This document shows positions 17,201-25,644 of a DNA stretch of 64,000 nucleotides, piece by piece. The stretch's first letter is position 1. Each line of letters starts with the position of its first letter. The notes below the pieces were generated by a model. The model searched no databases and had not been told where the DNA came from. It was given only the letters and a program-made list of their open reading frames with translations. Source of the stretch: Robiginitalea sp. (lineage in GTDB: Bacteria; Bacteroidota; Bacteroidia; Flavobacteriales; Flavobacteriaceae); assembly GCA_024642005.1 (NCBI GenBank), contig JAHECA010000001.1, forward strand, positions 186,001 through 250,000, given 5' to 3'. Made by a program: the position numbers and the translations under genes.

Positions 17201-18666
17201 TCGTTGGCCGTAACCCAAAGGTTCCCTTCGGGGGTTTCCAAAAGATTAGCTCCCCCTCCGCTAAAGGTGTATTCTGAATTCTGGGATTCTACTTCAAACT
17301 GGTTTTTGACGGTATTAAAGTACAGGGAAGTTATGCCCTGTTGGTGCGGGATATAGAGCCTATTTGGATCAACCTTGGACTGCAGCACCTGCGAACTGGC
17401 GCGGAGGTCGTAATTCAAATTTTTCTTGACGTACTCAAATGAGTTGCCCTTGATTTCGATCAGGCCCATGTCTCCGGTTCCTACATAGAGCCGTTCCCGG
17501 AATTCCAGAAATTCGCTTCCCTGCCCGAAAGTGCCTTCCAATAATTCGATACGATTGGTTTCCTCGTCCAGATACGCAATACCATCATTTGTACTTAAAT
17601 ACAGGGTACCCTTGAAGCGTTTGACATAAAAAACCACGTTGGTGGGCAGGCCCATATCCTTATCCAGGTAGGTAAAGGAATTATTCAGGTTCACAGAAGA
17701 AATGCCGTTGAAGAGAGCCATCCAGAGCACCCCTCTGGAATCGAGGAAGGTAAAATCCACGGCCCCGTCTTGCAGGCCGTTATCAACGGTGTACTTCTGA
17801 ATCAATCTACCGTCATGATCAATCAGATACGCACCGGTACTAAAGGAATTTAACAGAAACCGACCGTCCTGCAGTGCAACTCCTGGCAGATATAAGTTGC
17901 TCCTTAAGGGATCGTCTGCCTCCGTCCTGAAGGGTTCGTAGTTGGTTCCGTCAAACAGATAAAACCCCTCGTTCCGCGTACCAAGCAAGACCCGTTTTTC
18001 ATCGTAGGGCAGGATTACGTAAATGCGCTCGTTTGCAAAACGCTCACCGCCCGGAACCAGTTCTAAAGTGTCCTGATCGGTCAGGTAACACAGCCCACGC
18101 CCCCAAATCCGGAGGTAATAAATATCATTTACGATGTTCCCAACGTGGTAGCCGTCTTCAGAATCGATGACCTTTATCGAAGTACCGTCCCAACAAAACA
18201 GTTTGAATTCGGTGCGGAAGATGACCCGTCCCTGGTAGTAGTCTACTTCCCAAACCTCTCCAAAGACTTGATGGGCTTCCGGAATCTTATCGTTCAGGGA
18301 AACGTATTCCAGTGAGCCTACCTGGTTGTGCTTTAAGTAACCAATATTGCCGGTACCCCCTACAAAGATGGTACCCGAATCGTCCTGAACCATACAACGA
18401 GTACCTCCATTCTCGGCTCGAAAGAAATTCCAGTTCACCCCATCGTATTGCATTATACCATTGCCCTGGGCGAAATACATAATGCCCTCCTTATCTTCCA
18501 GCACCCACCAGTTGACCGAGTTTCCTTCGTAATCCTGATAGCTGTAATTGTTGATAAGGGGCCGGCCAATCTGTTGCTGGGCCTGGAGGGTAACAAGTGT
18601 GAAAAGGGAAATCACGAGAACACGCAACCCATGGATGGTGTACTCAGAAAACGATTTTTTCTGCAT
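14284..18666 (-). CDS. Hybrid sensor histidine kinase with extracytoplasmic propeller, GAF and two receiver domains
   Basis: I start at ATG 18666 (MQKKSF, clear signal peptide ending LQAQ); ATG 18696 is also possible. The frame stays open further upstream, but that part overlaps the M20 peptidase gene. 1460 residues: two-component-regulator beta-propeller (about 30-680), Y_Y_Y domain (about 690-755), one membrane helix (about 770-788), GAF (about 835-970), HisKA with His1001 in SHELRTP, HATPase (about 1115-1228, N box LLSNAVKF, GTGLGL), then receiver 1 (Asp1312 in LIILDVMMP). Receiver 2 is short and has lost its acceptor (IIMLK, Lys1432). Such sensors commonly detect extracellular sugars or polymers. 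Confidence 0.93.
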   Translation of the reverse strand: MQKKSFSEYTIHGLRVLVISLFTLVTLQAQQQIGRPLINNYSYQDYEGNSVNWWVLEDKEGIMYFAQGNGIMQYDGVNWNFFRAENGGTRCMVQDDSGTIFVGGTGNIGYLKHNQVGSLEYVSLNDKIPEAHQVFGEVWEVDYYQGRVIFRTEFKLFCWDGTSIKVIDSEDGYHVGNIVNDIYYLRIWGRGLCYLTDQDTLELVPGGERFANERIYVILPYDEKRVLLGTRNEGFYLFDGTNYEPFRTEADDPLRSNLYLPGVALQDGRFLLNSFSTGAYLIDHDGRLIQKYTVDNGLQDGAVDFTFLDSRGVLWMALFNGISSVNLNNSFTYLDKDMGLPTNVVFYVKRFKGTLYLSTNDGIAYLDEETNRIELLEGTFGQGSEFLEFRERLYVGTGDMGLIEIKGNSFEYVKKNLNYDLRASSQVLQSKVDPNRLYIPHQQGITSLYFNTVKNQFEVESQNSEYTFSGGGANLLETPEGNLWVTANESGKVFFIKPKFGTGQFDLADAEKVVYDQKNGLPDSPIGFGAFDDEIQFFAPRVKKTLVFQPDQQNFVPQKYIYDDWIDWDRQSSNITKDGAGKLFLNAGSGVIVLTKDANGQYTVNTDTFKELKNSTIWYIYVEDPQSDGTQVVWMTGPDGVVRYEGKLEKPSIPNFVTHIRRLTISGDSLLYAGSVSIPQDLEISHDNNSVTIGYAAPLFIGQKDMRYSTWLTGLEEGWSEWTSQTTREYINLPPGSYNFKVRARNVYGDISEDASVPFVISYPWYRTWWAYALYLLGFVALVWSVVKARTGILLNQQKALELKVEARTREVQQRLNELATVNSVSKALNDKLELDALIKLVGDKMKEVFNSDITYLAILDPEAGVINFPYQEGDDMPPMKLGEGLTSRIIQTGEPLLINKDADIAAEYDKHGLKQTGKQAVSYLGVPIPVEDTIIGVLSVQSLTREGRFTEEDKNLLSTIAINVGVALHNAELYEEAKVAKARAEDANEAKSAFLSTVSHELRTPLTSVLGFAKIIRKRLEDKIFPAVTVDDQKIKRTMNQVSENLDVVVSEGERLTTLINDVLDLAKIESGRMEWNMKPIFLQDVIGRAVSATSSLFEQKKLQLKKKVPDNLPLVRGDEDKLIQVVINLLSNAVKFTPKGTVSVEAYQEKNQLIVEVQDTGIGIADSDKHKVFERFRQAGDTLTDKPQGTGLGLPICREIIEHHGGIIWMQSEPGVGSTFYFSVPLIGETSQQPMQLERILNSLKKQIKHTSHKAMKESATILVVDDDTPIRSLLRQELSDAGYNVTEAANGKAALDMVRIQKPDLIILDVMMPEINGFDVAAVLKNDPATMDIPIIILSIVQDKERGFRIGVDRYLTKPIDTEKLFHEVDELLEQGVSKKRVLVVDEDASTVKSLSEVLSARGYKVMEANPANLMETASEIKPDIIMLKAIQNVDEKSLKELKLREGLENVMFFVYE

Positions 18667-18773
18667 GAGGAGTTGGTTGTTGAAGCAGGTTGACATGCTA
18701 GGGGCAGTAGAAATGTACAAAAAAGTCTGGTATTGTGGGCTTTCTGCCGCCGTTATTAAATATTTCTTTTTCG

Positions 18774-18781
18774 TATGTTTG
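18774..18781 (+). promoter_or_regulatory. -7 promoter element of the M20 peptidase gene
   Basis: TATGTTTG matches TAnnTTTG exactly and lies 17 bases before the ATG at 18799 in an AT-rich stretch. No clear -33 element. Confidence 0.5.
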
Positions 18782-18798
18782 GTTCTTAAAGAATCTGC

Positions 18799-20193
18799 AT
18801 GGAATCCCTTACCGCCTACATTGCCCAGCACCGCGAACGCTTTATCCAGGAACTTTTCGAACTGCTGCGCCACCCCTCGGTAAGCGCCGACTCCGCCTAC
18901 TCCCAGGACGTGCTCGACACGGCCGATCTCGTGGCCGAAGCCCTGCGCAAGGCCGGGTGTACCGCGGTGGAAGTTTGCGAAACCGAAGGCTACCCTATCG
19001 TATACGGGGAGCGGAGGGTATCGGACGACCTGCCCACCATACTGGTTTACGGGCACTACGACGTGCAACCCCCCGACCCGCTCAACCTCTGGGAAACGGC
19101 TCCTTTCGAACCGGTAATCCGCAAGACCGAATTGCACCCCGAAGGCGCCATCTTCGCCCGGGGGTCCAGCGACGACAAGGGGCAGATGTATATGCATGTC
19201 AAGGCTTTGGAATACATGGTGAGCCAGAACGCCCTGCCCTGCAACGTGAAATTCATGATCGAAGGGGAAGAGGAAGTGGGAAGCAGCAGCCTATCGGCAT
19301 TTGTACGGGAAAACCGGGAAAAACTGGCCAACGACGTGATTTTGATTTCCGACACCGGGATGATCGAAAAGGATGTGCCCTCCATCACCACCGGCCTGCG
19401 CGGCCTCAGCTATGTGGAAGTGACCGTTACCGGCCCCAACCGCGACCTGCATTCGGGCCTGTACGGGGGCGCCGTGGCCAACCCGATTAACGTGCTGGCT
19501 AAAATGATCGCTTCCCTCCACGACGAAAACAACCACATTACCATCCCGGGGTTTTACGACAAGGTTATTGAGCTCAGTACGGGAGAACGCGCCCTGATGG
19601 CCGAAGCCCCCTTTGACCTGGAAGCCTATAAGAAAGCACTCGACATCAAGGCGGTTTATGGCGAGAAAGGCTACGTGACCAACGAGCGCAACTCGATACG
19701 GCCCACCCTCGACGTGAACGGCATTTGGGGCGGCTACACGGGCCAGGGCGCCAAAACCGTGATCGCCAGCCAGGCACACGCCAAAATATCGATGCGGCTG
19801 GTCCCCGACCAGGACTGGAACGAGATCACCGACTTGTTCACCAAACACTTCAAAAACATCGCCCCCGAGGGCGTAACTGTGGAAGTGAAGCCCCACCACG
19901 GCGGGCAGGCCTATGTAACCCCCATGGACCACATCGGGTACCAGGCAGCCAGCAAAGCATACGAAACCACCTTCGGTACGCCTTCCATCCCCCACCGGGG
20001 CGGGGGCAGCATCCCTATCGTACCGCTTTTCGAAAAGGAGCTGGGCAGCAAGACCATTTTGATGGGCTTCGGCCTGAACAGCGATGCCATCCACTCCCCC
20101 AACGAGCATTTTGGCGTGGGCAACTTCCTTAAGGGGATCGAGACCATCCCGTATTTCTACCAGTACTACACGGAGCTCTTCCGGTCAAGTTGA
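18799..20193 (+). CDS. M20-family metallopeptidase (dipeptidase)
   Basis: 464 residues, cytosolic. Zinc ligands are in YGHYDVQPPD (His and the following Asp), ARGSSDDKGQ, and the catalytic pair in IEGEEEVGS. The dimerisation domain lies around 200-360, and the last ligand His is in NSDAIHSPNEHFGVGNF. The closest family members are dipeptidases of the CNDP/M20 type that split short peptides with two metal ions. It is divergent from the hybrid kinase and alone in its transcript. Confidence 0.9.
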   Translation: MESLTAYIAQHRERFIQELFELLRHPSVSADSAYSQDVLDTADLVAEALRKAGCTAVEVCETEGYPIVYGERRVSDDLPTILVYGHYDVQPPDPLNLWETAPFEPVIRKTELHPEGAIFARGSSDDKGQMYMHVKALEYMVSQNALPCNVKFMIEGEEEVGSSSLSAFVRENREKLANDVILISDTGMIEKDVPSITTGLRGLSYVEVTVTGPNRDLHSGLYGGAVANPINVLAKMIASLHDENNHITIPGFYDKVIELSTGERALMAEAPFDLEAYKKALDIKAVYGEKGYVTNERNSIRPTLDVNGIWGGYTGQGAKTVIASQAHAKISMRLVPDQDWNEITDLFTKHFKNIAPEGVTVEVKPHHGGQAYVTPMDHIGYQAASKAYETTFGTPSIPHRGGGSIPIVPLFEKELGSKTILMGFGLNSDAIHSPNEHFGVGNFLKGIETIPYFYQYYTELFRSS

Positions 20194-20299
20194 GTGCGGC
20201 CAGCGGCGTCAAGAACCTGTTTGAGCAAATTCCCGGAACGGATACGTAACAATTCCGGCAAGATTGCGTTCTAATAGGTACATCAAAAACGAACACTAT

Positions 20300-21400
20300 A
20301 TGATACGCCGCTTTTTCATCCTCTGCTCGGGAGCAGACAGGGACCTTTTGGATTCCTGTTCCCGGGGGGAGCAAATCAAGTATGCCGGCATTGGCGCCAC
20401 GGTCTTCTTCACGGCCCTGATGGCGTTTTTCGCCGCCTCCTACGCCCTCTACACCGTCTTCGACAAGGTCTGGATGGCGCTGTTTTTTGGCCTGGCCTGG
20501 GGCCTGCTCATCTTCAACCTCGACCGCTACATCGTCTCCACGCTGCGCAAGCGCGACAGCTTCTGGAAGGAATGGCTGCAAGCCAGCCCGCGGATTTTGC
20601 TCGCCATCATTATCGCTGTGGTCATTTCCAAGCCCTTGGAGCTGAAGATCTTTGAGAAGGAGATCAACCGGGTGCTTTTGGAGCAGAAAAACCAGATGAC
20701 CCTTGACAACCAGCAGCAGCTGGCCCTCCAATTCGACCCGGCAATAGGCCAGAAACAGGCCGAGATCGCGGCCCTGAAGCAGGAGATAACCGACAGGGAA
20801 GCCGAAACGAATGCCCTTTACGAACGCTACATCGCCGAGGCCGAAGGGCGGGAAGGCACCGGGCTGCTCGGGAAAGGCCCCGTTTACAAGGAAAAACGCG
20901 AAAAACACGACGCCTCCCTGGCTGCATTGCAGGCCCTGCGAACCGAAAACACGGAGCGGATTGCCTCCATTGAACAGGAAATCGCCCAACTCGAGACGGG
21001 CCTGGGCAAGGCGGTGGCCGATTCCCAGCCGGTTATTGACGGGTTTGACGGGCTCATGGCGCGTATCGAAGCCCTGGGGCAGTTGCCCTGGTTTCCTTCC
21101 TTCTTTATTTTCCTGCTGTTCCTGGCCATTGAAACAGCCCCCATCCTGGTCAAGCTGATGACGCCCAAAGGGCCCTACGACCTGAAGCTGGAAGACCAGG
21201 AAACGGCCGTGGCGGCCTGGGTGAAACAAAAGGTGGACCAGCGCTTCAAACTGGCCGATACCGACCGGGTGCTCAACGAGAAAATCTACGGGGAAATCGC
21301 CGAAGAAGAGGCCGTTTACGCCTACAAAAAACAAAAGGCCGAGGAGCTCATGCGATTGCAGGCCGACCGTTTTTTCGATATGCAGGTGAAAAACCTTTAG
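20300..21400 (+). CDS. DUF4407 membrane protein
   Basis: I take ATG 20300 (MIRRFF) rather than the upstream ATG at 20264; the product is 366 residues. The order is: short N-terminus with CSGADRDLL, two adjacent membrane helices (about 30-75), a third (about 100-118), a long coiled-coil rich in Glu, Lys and Gln (about 125-260), a fourth helix (FFIFLLFLAIETAPILVKL), and a charged C-terminal tail. This matches the DUF4407 family, whose function is not known. The next bases (21443 onward) carry a repeat that also flanks the glycosyltransferase gene. Confidence 0.85.
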   Translation: MIRRFFILCSGADRDLLDSCSRGEQIKYAGIGATVFFTALMAFFAASYALYTVFDKVWMALFFGLAWGLLIFNLDRYIVSTLRKRDSFWKEWLQASPRILLAIIIAVVISKPLELKIFEKEINRVLLEQKNQMTLDNQQQLALQFDPAIGQKQAEIAALKQEITDREAETNALYERYIAEAEGREGTGLLGKGPVYKEKREKHDASLAALQALRTENTERIASIEQEIAQLETGLGKAVADSQPVIDGFDGLMARIEALGQLPWFPSFFIFLLFLAIETAPILVKLMTPKGPYDLKLEDQETAVAAWVKQKVDQRFKLADTDRVLNEKIYGEIAEEEAVYAYKKQKAEELMRLQADRFFDMQVKNL

Positions 21401-21442
21401 GGCAGAGGGCCGCTATAGCCCTGGCGGAATGGCGTTTTGGCA

Positions 21443-21512
21443 GCTGATTGGAAGTTTCAGTGAAAATGCGTTGTGGGTAAGACAATTACCCACCTCCCCT
21501 GTGCCGGCAAGT
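21443..21512. repeat. Left 70-bp direct repeat flanking the glycosyltransferase gene
   Basis: Aligned without gaps to 22961-23030, 60 of 70 bases match, and weaker similarity continues for about 30 bases. It contains an 8-bp hairpin, GTGGGTAA (21473-21480) with TTACCCAC (21486-21493). The two copies are in the same orientation. Confidence 0.8.
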
Positions 21513-21619
21513 TAGCCCGATTCTCTGCCAGATCCTTGCGGAGACACCGCTCACTGTTTTTGAATGGAGGCTGCGTCTTTCCCATTTGAATTGCCTGTAT
21601 CAATAAACCGAACCCTGTT

Positions 21620-22777
21620 TTAGTTCGTTTGGCACCCAAGTGCCTGGCATGCCACCTCATATTGCTTCCGGATCTGAACTTTTTGTTCGTAGTGCTGCTG
21701 CATATGCTTACGCCCTTCCAGACCCATCTCCTTTGCGCGAACGGGATCTTCGCACAGGGCGATCATGTATGCTGCCATGCCCGCATAATCCCTTTCCTCC
21801 ACAAGATACCCCGTGGTACCGTGGATTACTGCTTCCTTTATCCCGCCATGTAAGGTGCTGACTACCGGTAAGCCAGATGCACTTGCCTCCATGATCCCCA
21901 CGGGGGTACCTTCCATGTCCCCATTATCGGCCGTCACGGAATGCTGAGCAAATAGCAGGGACGACCGCATCAATTCTGCCACTTCGTCGTGCTTTAGAGC
22001 TCCTGTGAATTTCACGGCGTTCTCAATGCCCAGATCCCTTACCAGTTGTTCGCATTCTGAAAAAAGGCCCGACTTTCCCCCTACCATGGTAAGGGTCGCC
22101 TCTGGAAACTTTTGCAACACGCTGTTAAAGGCCCGGATGGTATACATTGGGGCTTTTTTTTCAGTGAAACGCCCCACGGCAAGAATCCTGAGATCTCGGT
22201 GAACTTCAGGATTCGGGCTAAACTTGGCTGTATTCACGCCATTGGGAATGACCTTTATCTTATCCGGGGCAGCCCCAAGTGCCACTAGCTTTTCTTTTAG
22301 AGCCTCCGAAAAGGAAACCATATAAGCCGAATACTCAAAAAGGACTTTATAGGCCTTCCGGTATTTGTGAAGGAGGTTTACATCCGTGGCATCGTGCCCT
22401 AGGAAAACGGGGATCAGGGGGATATTTAACTTCTTGCAGACAGGTACCATATGCGCCGCGGAAATTCCGAAATTGGAAATAACCACATCGATAGAATTGT
22501 TTTTTAGATACCTCTTCACGCCATAATTGCTGAAATAATTATTCCTGCCCAGCAGTGGCTTAAGGACCTTGTGCAGTATCCAAAAGGGGCGCGGGCTTAG
22601 CAGGGTATCGTCTTCCTGTCGTTCCGGATACCGTCCGCTGTGAATAGCATAAACAGCTGTCATTTCCGCAAGCACATCAATCTGGTCACGGATGAAGGTT
22701 TCTGAATAGGCCTGCTTTTGACTTCTGGTCACGCATATCCGAATCGGAGAAGGGTGCGGGTCCACAACTTTGGTCAC
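21620..22777 (-). CDS. Family 4 glycosyltransferase
   Basis: 385 residues, GT-B fold. The N-terminal half has SETFIRDQIDVLA, the C-terminal domain opens at RILAVGRFTEKKAP, and the nucleotide-sugar EX7E-type motif is in EGTPVGIMEASASGLPVV. Such enzymes add a sugar to a lipid or polysaccharide chain at the membrane. It is alone rather than in a polysaccharide cluster. Base composition is lower in GC than its neighbours (two lines around 22321 and 22501 are near 40 percent by hand count), and imperfect direct repeats lie on both sides. Both points suggest acquisition. Confidence 0.88.
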   Translation of the reverse strand: MTKVVDPHPSPIRICVTRSQKQAYSETFIRDQIDVLAEMTAVYAIHSGRYPERQEDDTLLSPRPFWILHKVLKPLLGRNNYFSNYGVKRYLKNNSIDVVISNFGISAAHMVPVCKKLNIPLIPVFLGHDATDVNLLHKYRKAYKVLFEYSAYMVSFSEALKEKLVALGAAPDKIKVIPNGVNTAKFSPNPEVHRDLRILAVGRFTEKKAPMYTIRAFNSVLQKFPEATLTMVGGKSGLFSECEQLVRDLGIENAVKFTGALKHDEVAELMRSSLLFAQHSVTADNGDMEGTPVGIMEASASGLPVVSTLHGGIKEAVIHGTTGYLVEERDYAGMAAYMIALCEDPVRAKEMGLEGRKHMQQHYEQKVQIRKQYEVACQALGCQTN

Positions 22778-22960
22778 TTGGATCGGCTTAAACTGTGTTG
22801 TTTTTTAAACAAGTTAATAGCCAGTAAGGTAATGAATTCAATAGGTACCGCATGGCTATCCCGGTCGTTCGGGCTGTGCAACTAACGGGCACACCCCTTT
22901 TGCGCTCGCAAGATAATGCGAATCCCAGCTAAGTTTATGAGGATTTATCCAGGGATGACC

Positions 22961-23030
22961 GCTGATTGGATCTTGCAGTGAAAATGCGTTGTGGGTGAAT
23001 AAATTGCCCACCTCCCCTGCGCCGGCAAGA
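22961..23030. repeat. Right 70-bp direct repeat flanking the glycosyltransferase gene
   Basis: Partner of 21443-21512 (60 of 70 identical). The hairpin is kept as GTGGG/CCCAC plus a T-G pair, although the bases differ from the left copy, which suggests the structure matters. It ends about 40 bases beyond the 3' end of the MmcQ/YjbR gene. The 180 bases before it (22778-22960) hold no gene that I can see. Confidence 0.8.
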
Positions 23031-23072
23031 TACCTGCCGCTCCTGCAATATCCTTACAGGACTGCCCTACTC

Positions 23073-23432
23073 CTATTCCAACTCTGCCAGCTCCTGCCTC
23101 AGCTTTTTGGTCAAAGACGCCACGATGAGTTCATAGGATTGGTCGATGAGTTCCCGAACCAGGGCAGGTGGCAACTGTTCCGGCAAAATCGTGTTCCAAT
23201 GGCTTTTGTTCATATGATACCCCGGGAGGATGCGGCCGTCCCATTCTTCCCTGAGTTCAGGGATGCGCTCTGGGTCGGCTTTCAGGTTCGCCTCCAGGGG
23301 ATGGCTGTCGAGGCTGGCCAGGGCAAACATTTTCCCCATCACTTTAAAAACCAGCACCCCCGGGCCAAAGGGCAGGCCCTCAGTAACACCCTTTTTGGCC
23401 AGGCAGTAGTCGCGAAATTCCTCGAGGTCCAT
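23073..23432 (-). CDS. MmcQ/YjbR family protein
   Basis: 119 residues, the usual length. The family pattern is seen from MDLEEFRDYCLAKKGVTE through PFGPGVLVFKVMGKMFAL, LKADPERIPELRE and the signature GYHMNKSHWNTI. The fold resembles a double-wing DNA-binding domain, but the role is not established. It may be co-transcribed with the Dabb protein gene 9 bases upstream. Confidence 0.88.
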   Translation of the reverse strand: MDLEEFRDYCLAKKGVTEGLPFGPGVLVFKVMGKMFALASLDSHPLEANLKADPERIPELREEWDGRILPGYHMNKSHWNTILPEQLPPALVRELIDQSYELIVASLTKKLRQELAELE

Positions 23433-23441
23433 GGGCGGTTT

Positions 23442-23861
23442 TCAATTGCTCGACGGCAGGCCGGTGGAGTCGTATACCATCACTTTTTTCCAGAGGTGCT
23501 CCGACTCAGCGACAAAGTCGAGGTGGGGCTGTTCTTTCTGGTAGGCGGCCTGGGCCGCTGCCGATTCAAAGGTCAGGATCAGGGAATAGGTAAATGAGCC
23601 GTCCACTACATCGCGTGTGGCCACCGGCGGGGTGCCGATAAATTTGGTTTTGGCGTATGCCGAACGCGACAGGAAATTGCTCAGTGAGGCTACAAAAGCC
23701 TGCCTGTCGGCCTGGCTGTCGGGGTTGTGCAGCCAGAAATATACCACGTGGGCAAAGGTCGGATCAAAGGATTTCATATCGGCGGTTGTTTGAGCGCTGG
23801 CCCGGAGCGGCAAAAGTGCCAGGGCAGCTGCGGCAATAAAAATAAAAGATTTCAATTTCAT
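23442..23861 (-). CDS. Secreted Dabb-domain (stress-responsive A/B barrel) protein
   Basis: 139 residues. A signal peptide (about 1-23, ending RASAQ) is followed by one Dabb ferredoxin-like barrel: FAHVVYFWLHNPDS at the start, FLSRSAYAKTKFIGTPP in the middle, and SYSLILTFESAAAQAAYQKEQPHLDFV at the end. Dabb proteins form small dimeric barrels; secreted ones in Bacteroidota have no assigned role. Confidence 0.8.
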   Translation of the reverse strand: MKLKSFIFIAAAALALLPLRASAQTTADMKSFDPTFAHVVYFWLHNPDSQADRQAFVASLSNFLSRSAYAKTKFIGTPPVATRDVVDGSFTYSLILTFESAAAQAAYQKEQPHLDFVAESEHLWKKVMVYDSTGLPSSN

Positions 23862-23891
23862 GATTAGGGTTGTTCGTGAGGTGGTCCTGGT

Positions 23892-24524
23892 TTATTTCAG
23901 TTTCTGTCGCTGGTCTTCCAAAAAGCGCGTTTCCTGAGCGTCGAGCTTCAGGGCGTCGTAGTCGAGCCGCCAGCCGATGGTCTCTACGATTTTCTCCATG
24001 AGCAGGATGGCCTCGAGTGCTTCGTGCCGGGCTGTTTCCATCAGGCCGCTCTGGGGGATCTTCTCCCGAATATGGGCCTTGGCTTCCTTGTTCAGGTTTG
24101 TCAGGTCATCGGGGGTAAAGGCGTTGAAAAGGTCGTTGCGGATATCGTAGAACTCCAGTTCAGGTTCGATCGATAAAATTTCAGGTTGGGGAAAATCCTT
24201 CAGGCATACCGTGCGCCGAACCGTGTCGGCCGATATCTGCAACTTTTTGAAATCGTATCCGATATGGGCTTTGGCATTTACCACGATCAGTGCCTTTTTC
24301 TTACTGCTGAACAAATTGCCGAAATGCCCGCGTGTGTTCTCATACCGGTAGATCTCGGCAAAATCTCCCTCAACGGAAATAAGCTTGCACACCGCCCGTA
24401 TCTTTTCGAGCAAGACGGTAGACTGGTAACTGGTGAGGTCTTTCCTTTTCTTGCGGTTGAATAGGCTGTACATGCCGTACGTGAGCAGCGCCCCTAGAAA
24501 TAGCCCAATGAACAATTCAAGCAT
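23892..24524 (-). CDS. DUF4230 membrane-anchored protein
   Basis: 210 residues. One N-terminal membrane helix (about 3-20) and a basic stretch (NRKKRKD) precede a DUF4230 domain (about 40-195) with KKALIVVNAKAHIGYDF and EPELEFYDIRNDLFN. Function unknown. Its start overlaps the end of the DUF4260 gene by 8 bases, so the two are translated from one message. Confidence 0.82.
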   Translation of the reverse strand: MLELFIGLFLGALLTYGMYSLFNRKKRKDLTSYQSTVLLEKIRAVCKLISVEGDFAEIYRYENTRGHFGNLFSSKKKALIVVNAKAHIGYDFKKLQISADTVRRTVCLKDFPQPEILSIEPELEFYDIRNDLFNAFTPDDLTNLNKEAKAHIREKIPQSGLMETARHEALEAILLMEKIVETIGWRLDYDALKLDAQETRFLEDQRQKLK

Positions 24525-24885
24525 GAGATACCGGTTTTGGTCCGATGGTTCCGAGATGTGTAAAGATAAAACCCTTTTCGTATTTCAGGCCGTACCCAAA
24601 GATCCTGTCCATAGCGGTATGGCTGAACAGGATAATTCCGGCGGCCTGCCAGAGGGGATTGCCCATATAGAGCCCCAGGAGGCCAATGGTAAAGCCCAGC
24701 CCCCGGTGATGAAAGAAGTTATAGGTCCATGACCCGGCTTTCGGGCCTGCCAGGTACCCCAGCATGCCGAGGTCGGGCAGCAATATCAGGGCCGGGAACC
24801 ACCACCAGGCATACGGTAATAGCGAAAAAAGGTAGCTGCCACCTGCAAAAAGCAGGCCTTCCTCCAGGCGCAAAAGGGTCTTCAT
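24517..24885 (-). CDS. DUF4260 small membrane protein
   Basis: 122 residues with about three or four hydrophobic segments. The stretch LLPDLGMLGYLAGPKAG followed by YNFFHHRG and SHTAMDRIFGYGLKY is characteristic of DUF4260. Function unknown. Overlaps the upstream cyclase-family gene by 4 bases (ATGA) and the downstream DUF4230 gene by 8, so the three form a tight unit. Confidence 0.88.
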   Translation of the reverse strand: MKTLLRLEEGLLFAGGSYLFSLLPYAWWWFPALILLPDLGMLGYLAGPKAGSWTYNFFHHRGLGFTIGLLGLYMGNPLWQAAGIILFSHTAMDRIFGYGLKYEKGFIFTHLGTIGPKPVSHA

Positions 24886-25628
24886 TTCGATTTCAATTTA
24901 AATAGGACGGGGCGGCTCGGGCTGGCGTCATTCTCGAGGGCAGCCACCTGCAGGTTGAGCAGGTAGAGCCCGTCTTCTGCCGAAGCCGGCACTGAAATTA
25001 GTTCGGTAATGGTCGCCCCGTGGCGCGGATTATCGGGCAAGCCCCAGAATGCCTTATGGGCGGCCAGGGCGCCTCCGTCGCGCTCCGGGTCTACAGAGGG
25101 CAGGTCCAAAAGCAGGTGGTGTACGCCCCTGCCGACGAGCCAGGCTGCGGCATCTGCCTGCAAATAGGGCGGGTTGGTGCCCGACCAGGCACGGGCGTGG
25201 AGCCCTTCAGGTGGCAGGTGGGTTCGCAGGATTACAGCTTCCCCCTGCAGATCGGGCAGGGCCCTGGACAGCTGTCCGGCCTTTATGGCCTGCCCGCCAT
25301 TAACCGGCTCGGGGTGCAGGGTGACAAGCCAGGCCGGCATCAGGGGCGGGGGTGGATCCTGGTTTATGGAATGCACCGTAGGGGTGATGTGACCCAGGCA
25401 TTCGGTATGGGTGCCGTGGGCGTGTGGGTTAAAGGCAATGTCGTTGAAATTGACGGAGGCCCCGGCAGCGACACTGCCCGTAAACCCGATCTCCCGGTGG
25501 GGCGTAATGCGGGCCGGGCCCACCCCCCAGGCCGTAGTCCCCTTTGCCGAAACGGGTACCGAGCAATCGATGGGTTGGTCCAGGTCGCATTGGTAGTTTT
25601 TTGCAGCAAGGGTAATCTGAATCTTCAT
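24882..25628 (-). CDS. Cyclase-family metal-dependent hydrolase (kynurenine formamidase-like)
   Basis: 248 residues. The metal-binding signature HxGTHxExxxH is in AHGTHTECLGH, typical of the swivelling beta/alpha/beta cyclase family that includes bacterial kynurenine formamidase. The C-terminal half has HLLLDLPSVDPERDGG. Members hydrolyse N-formylkynurenine or other amide and lactone bonds. No kynurenine-pathway gene is nearby, so the substrate is open. Overlaps the DUF4260 start by 4 bases. Confidence 0.82.
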   Translation of the reverse strand: MKIQITLAAKNYQCDLDQPIDCSVPVSAKGTTAWGVGPARITPHREIGFTGSVAAGASVNFNDIAFNPHAHGTHTECLGHITPTVHSINQDPPPPLMPAWLVTLHPEPVNGGQAIKAGQLSRALPDLQGEAVILRTHLPPEGLHARAWSGTNPPYLQADAAAWLVGRGVHHLLLDLPSVDPERDGGALAAHKAFWGLPDNPRHGATITELISVPASAEDGLYLLNLQVAALENDASPSRPVLFKLKSK

Positions 25629-25644
25629 ACGGGTGCCCGGGATT

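Noticed and set aside
18697-19197. Longer N-terminus for the hybrid kinase
   Set aside because: The frame is open, but it overlaps the M20 peptidase on the opposite strand and would place the signal peptide inside the protein.
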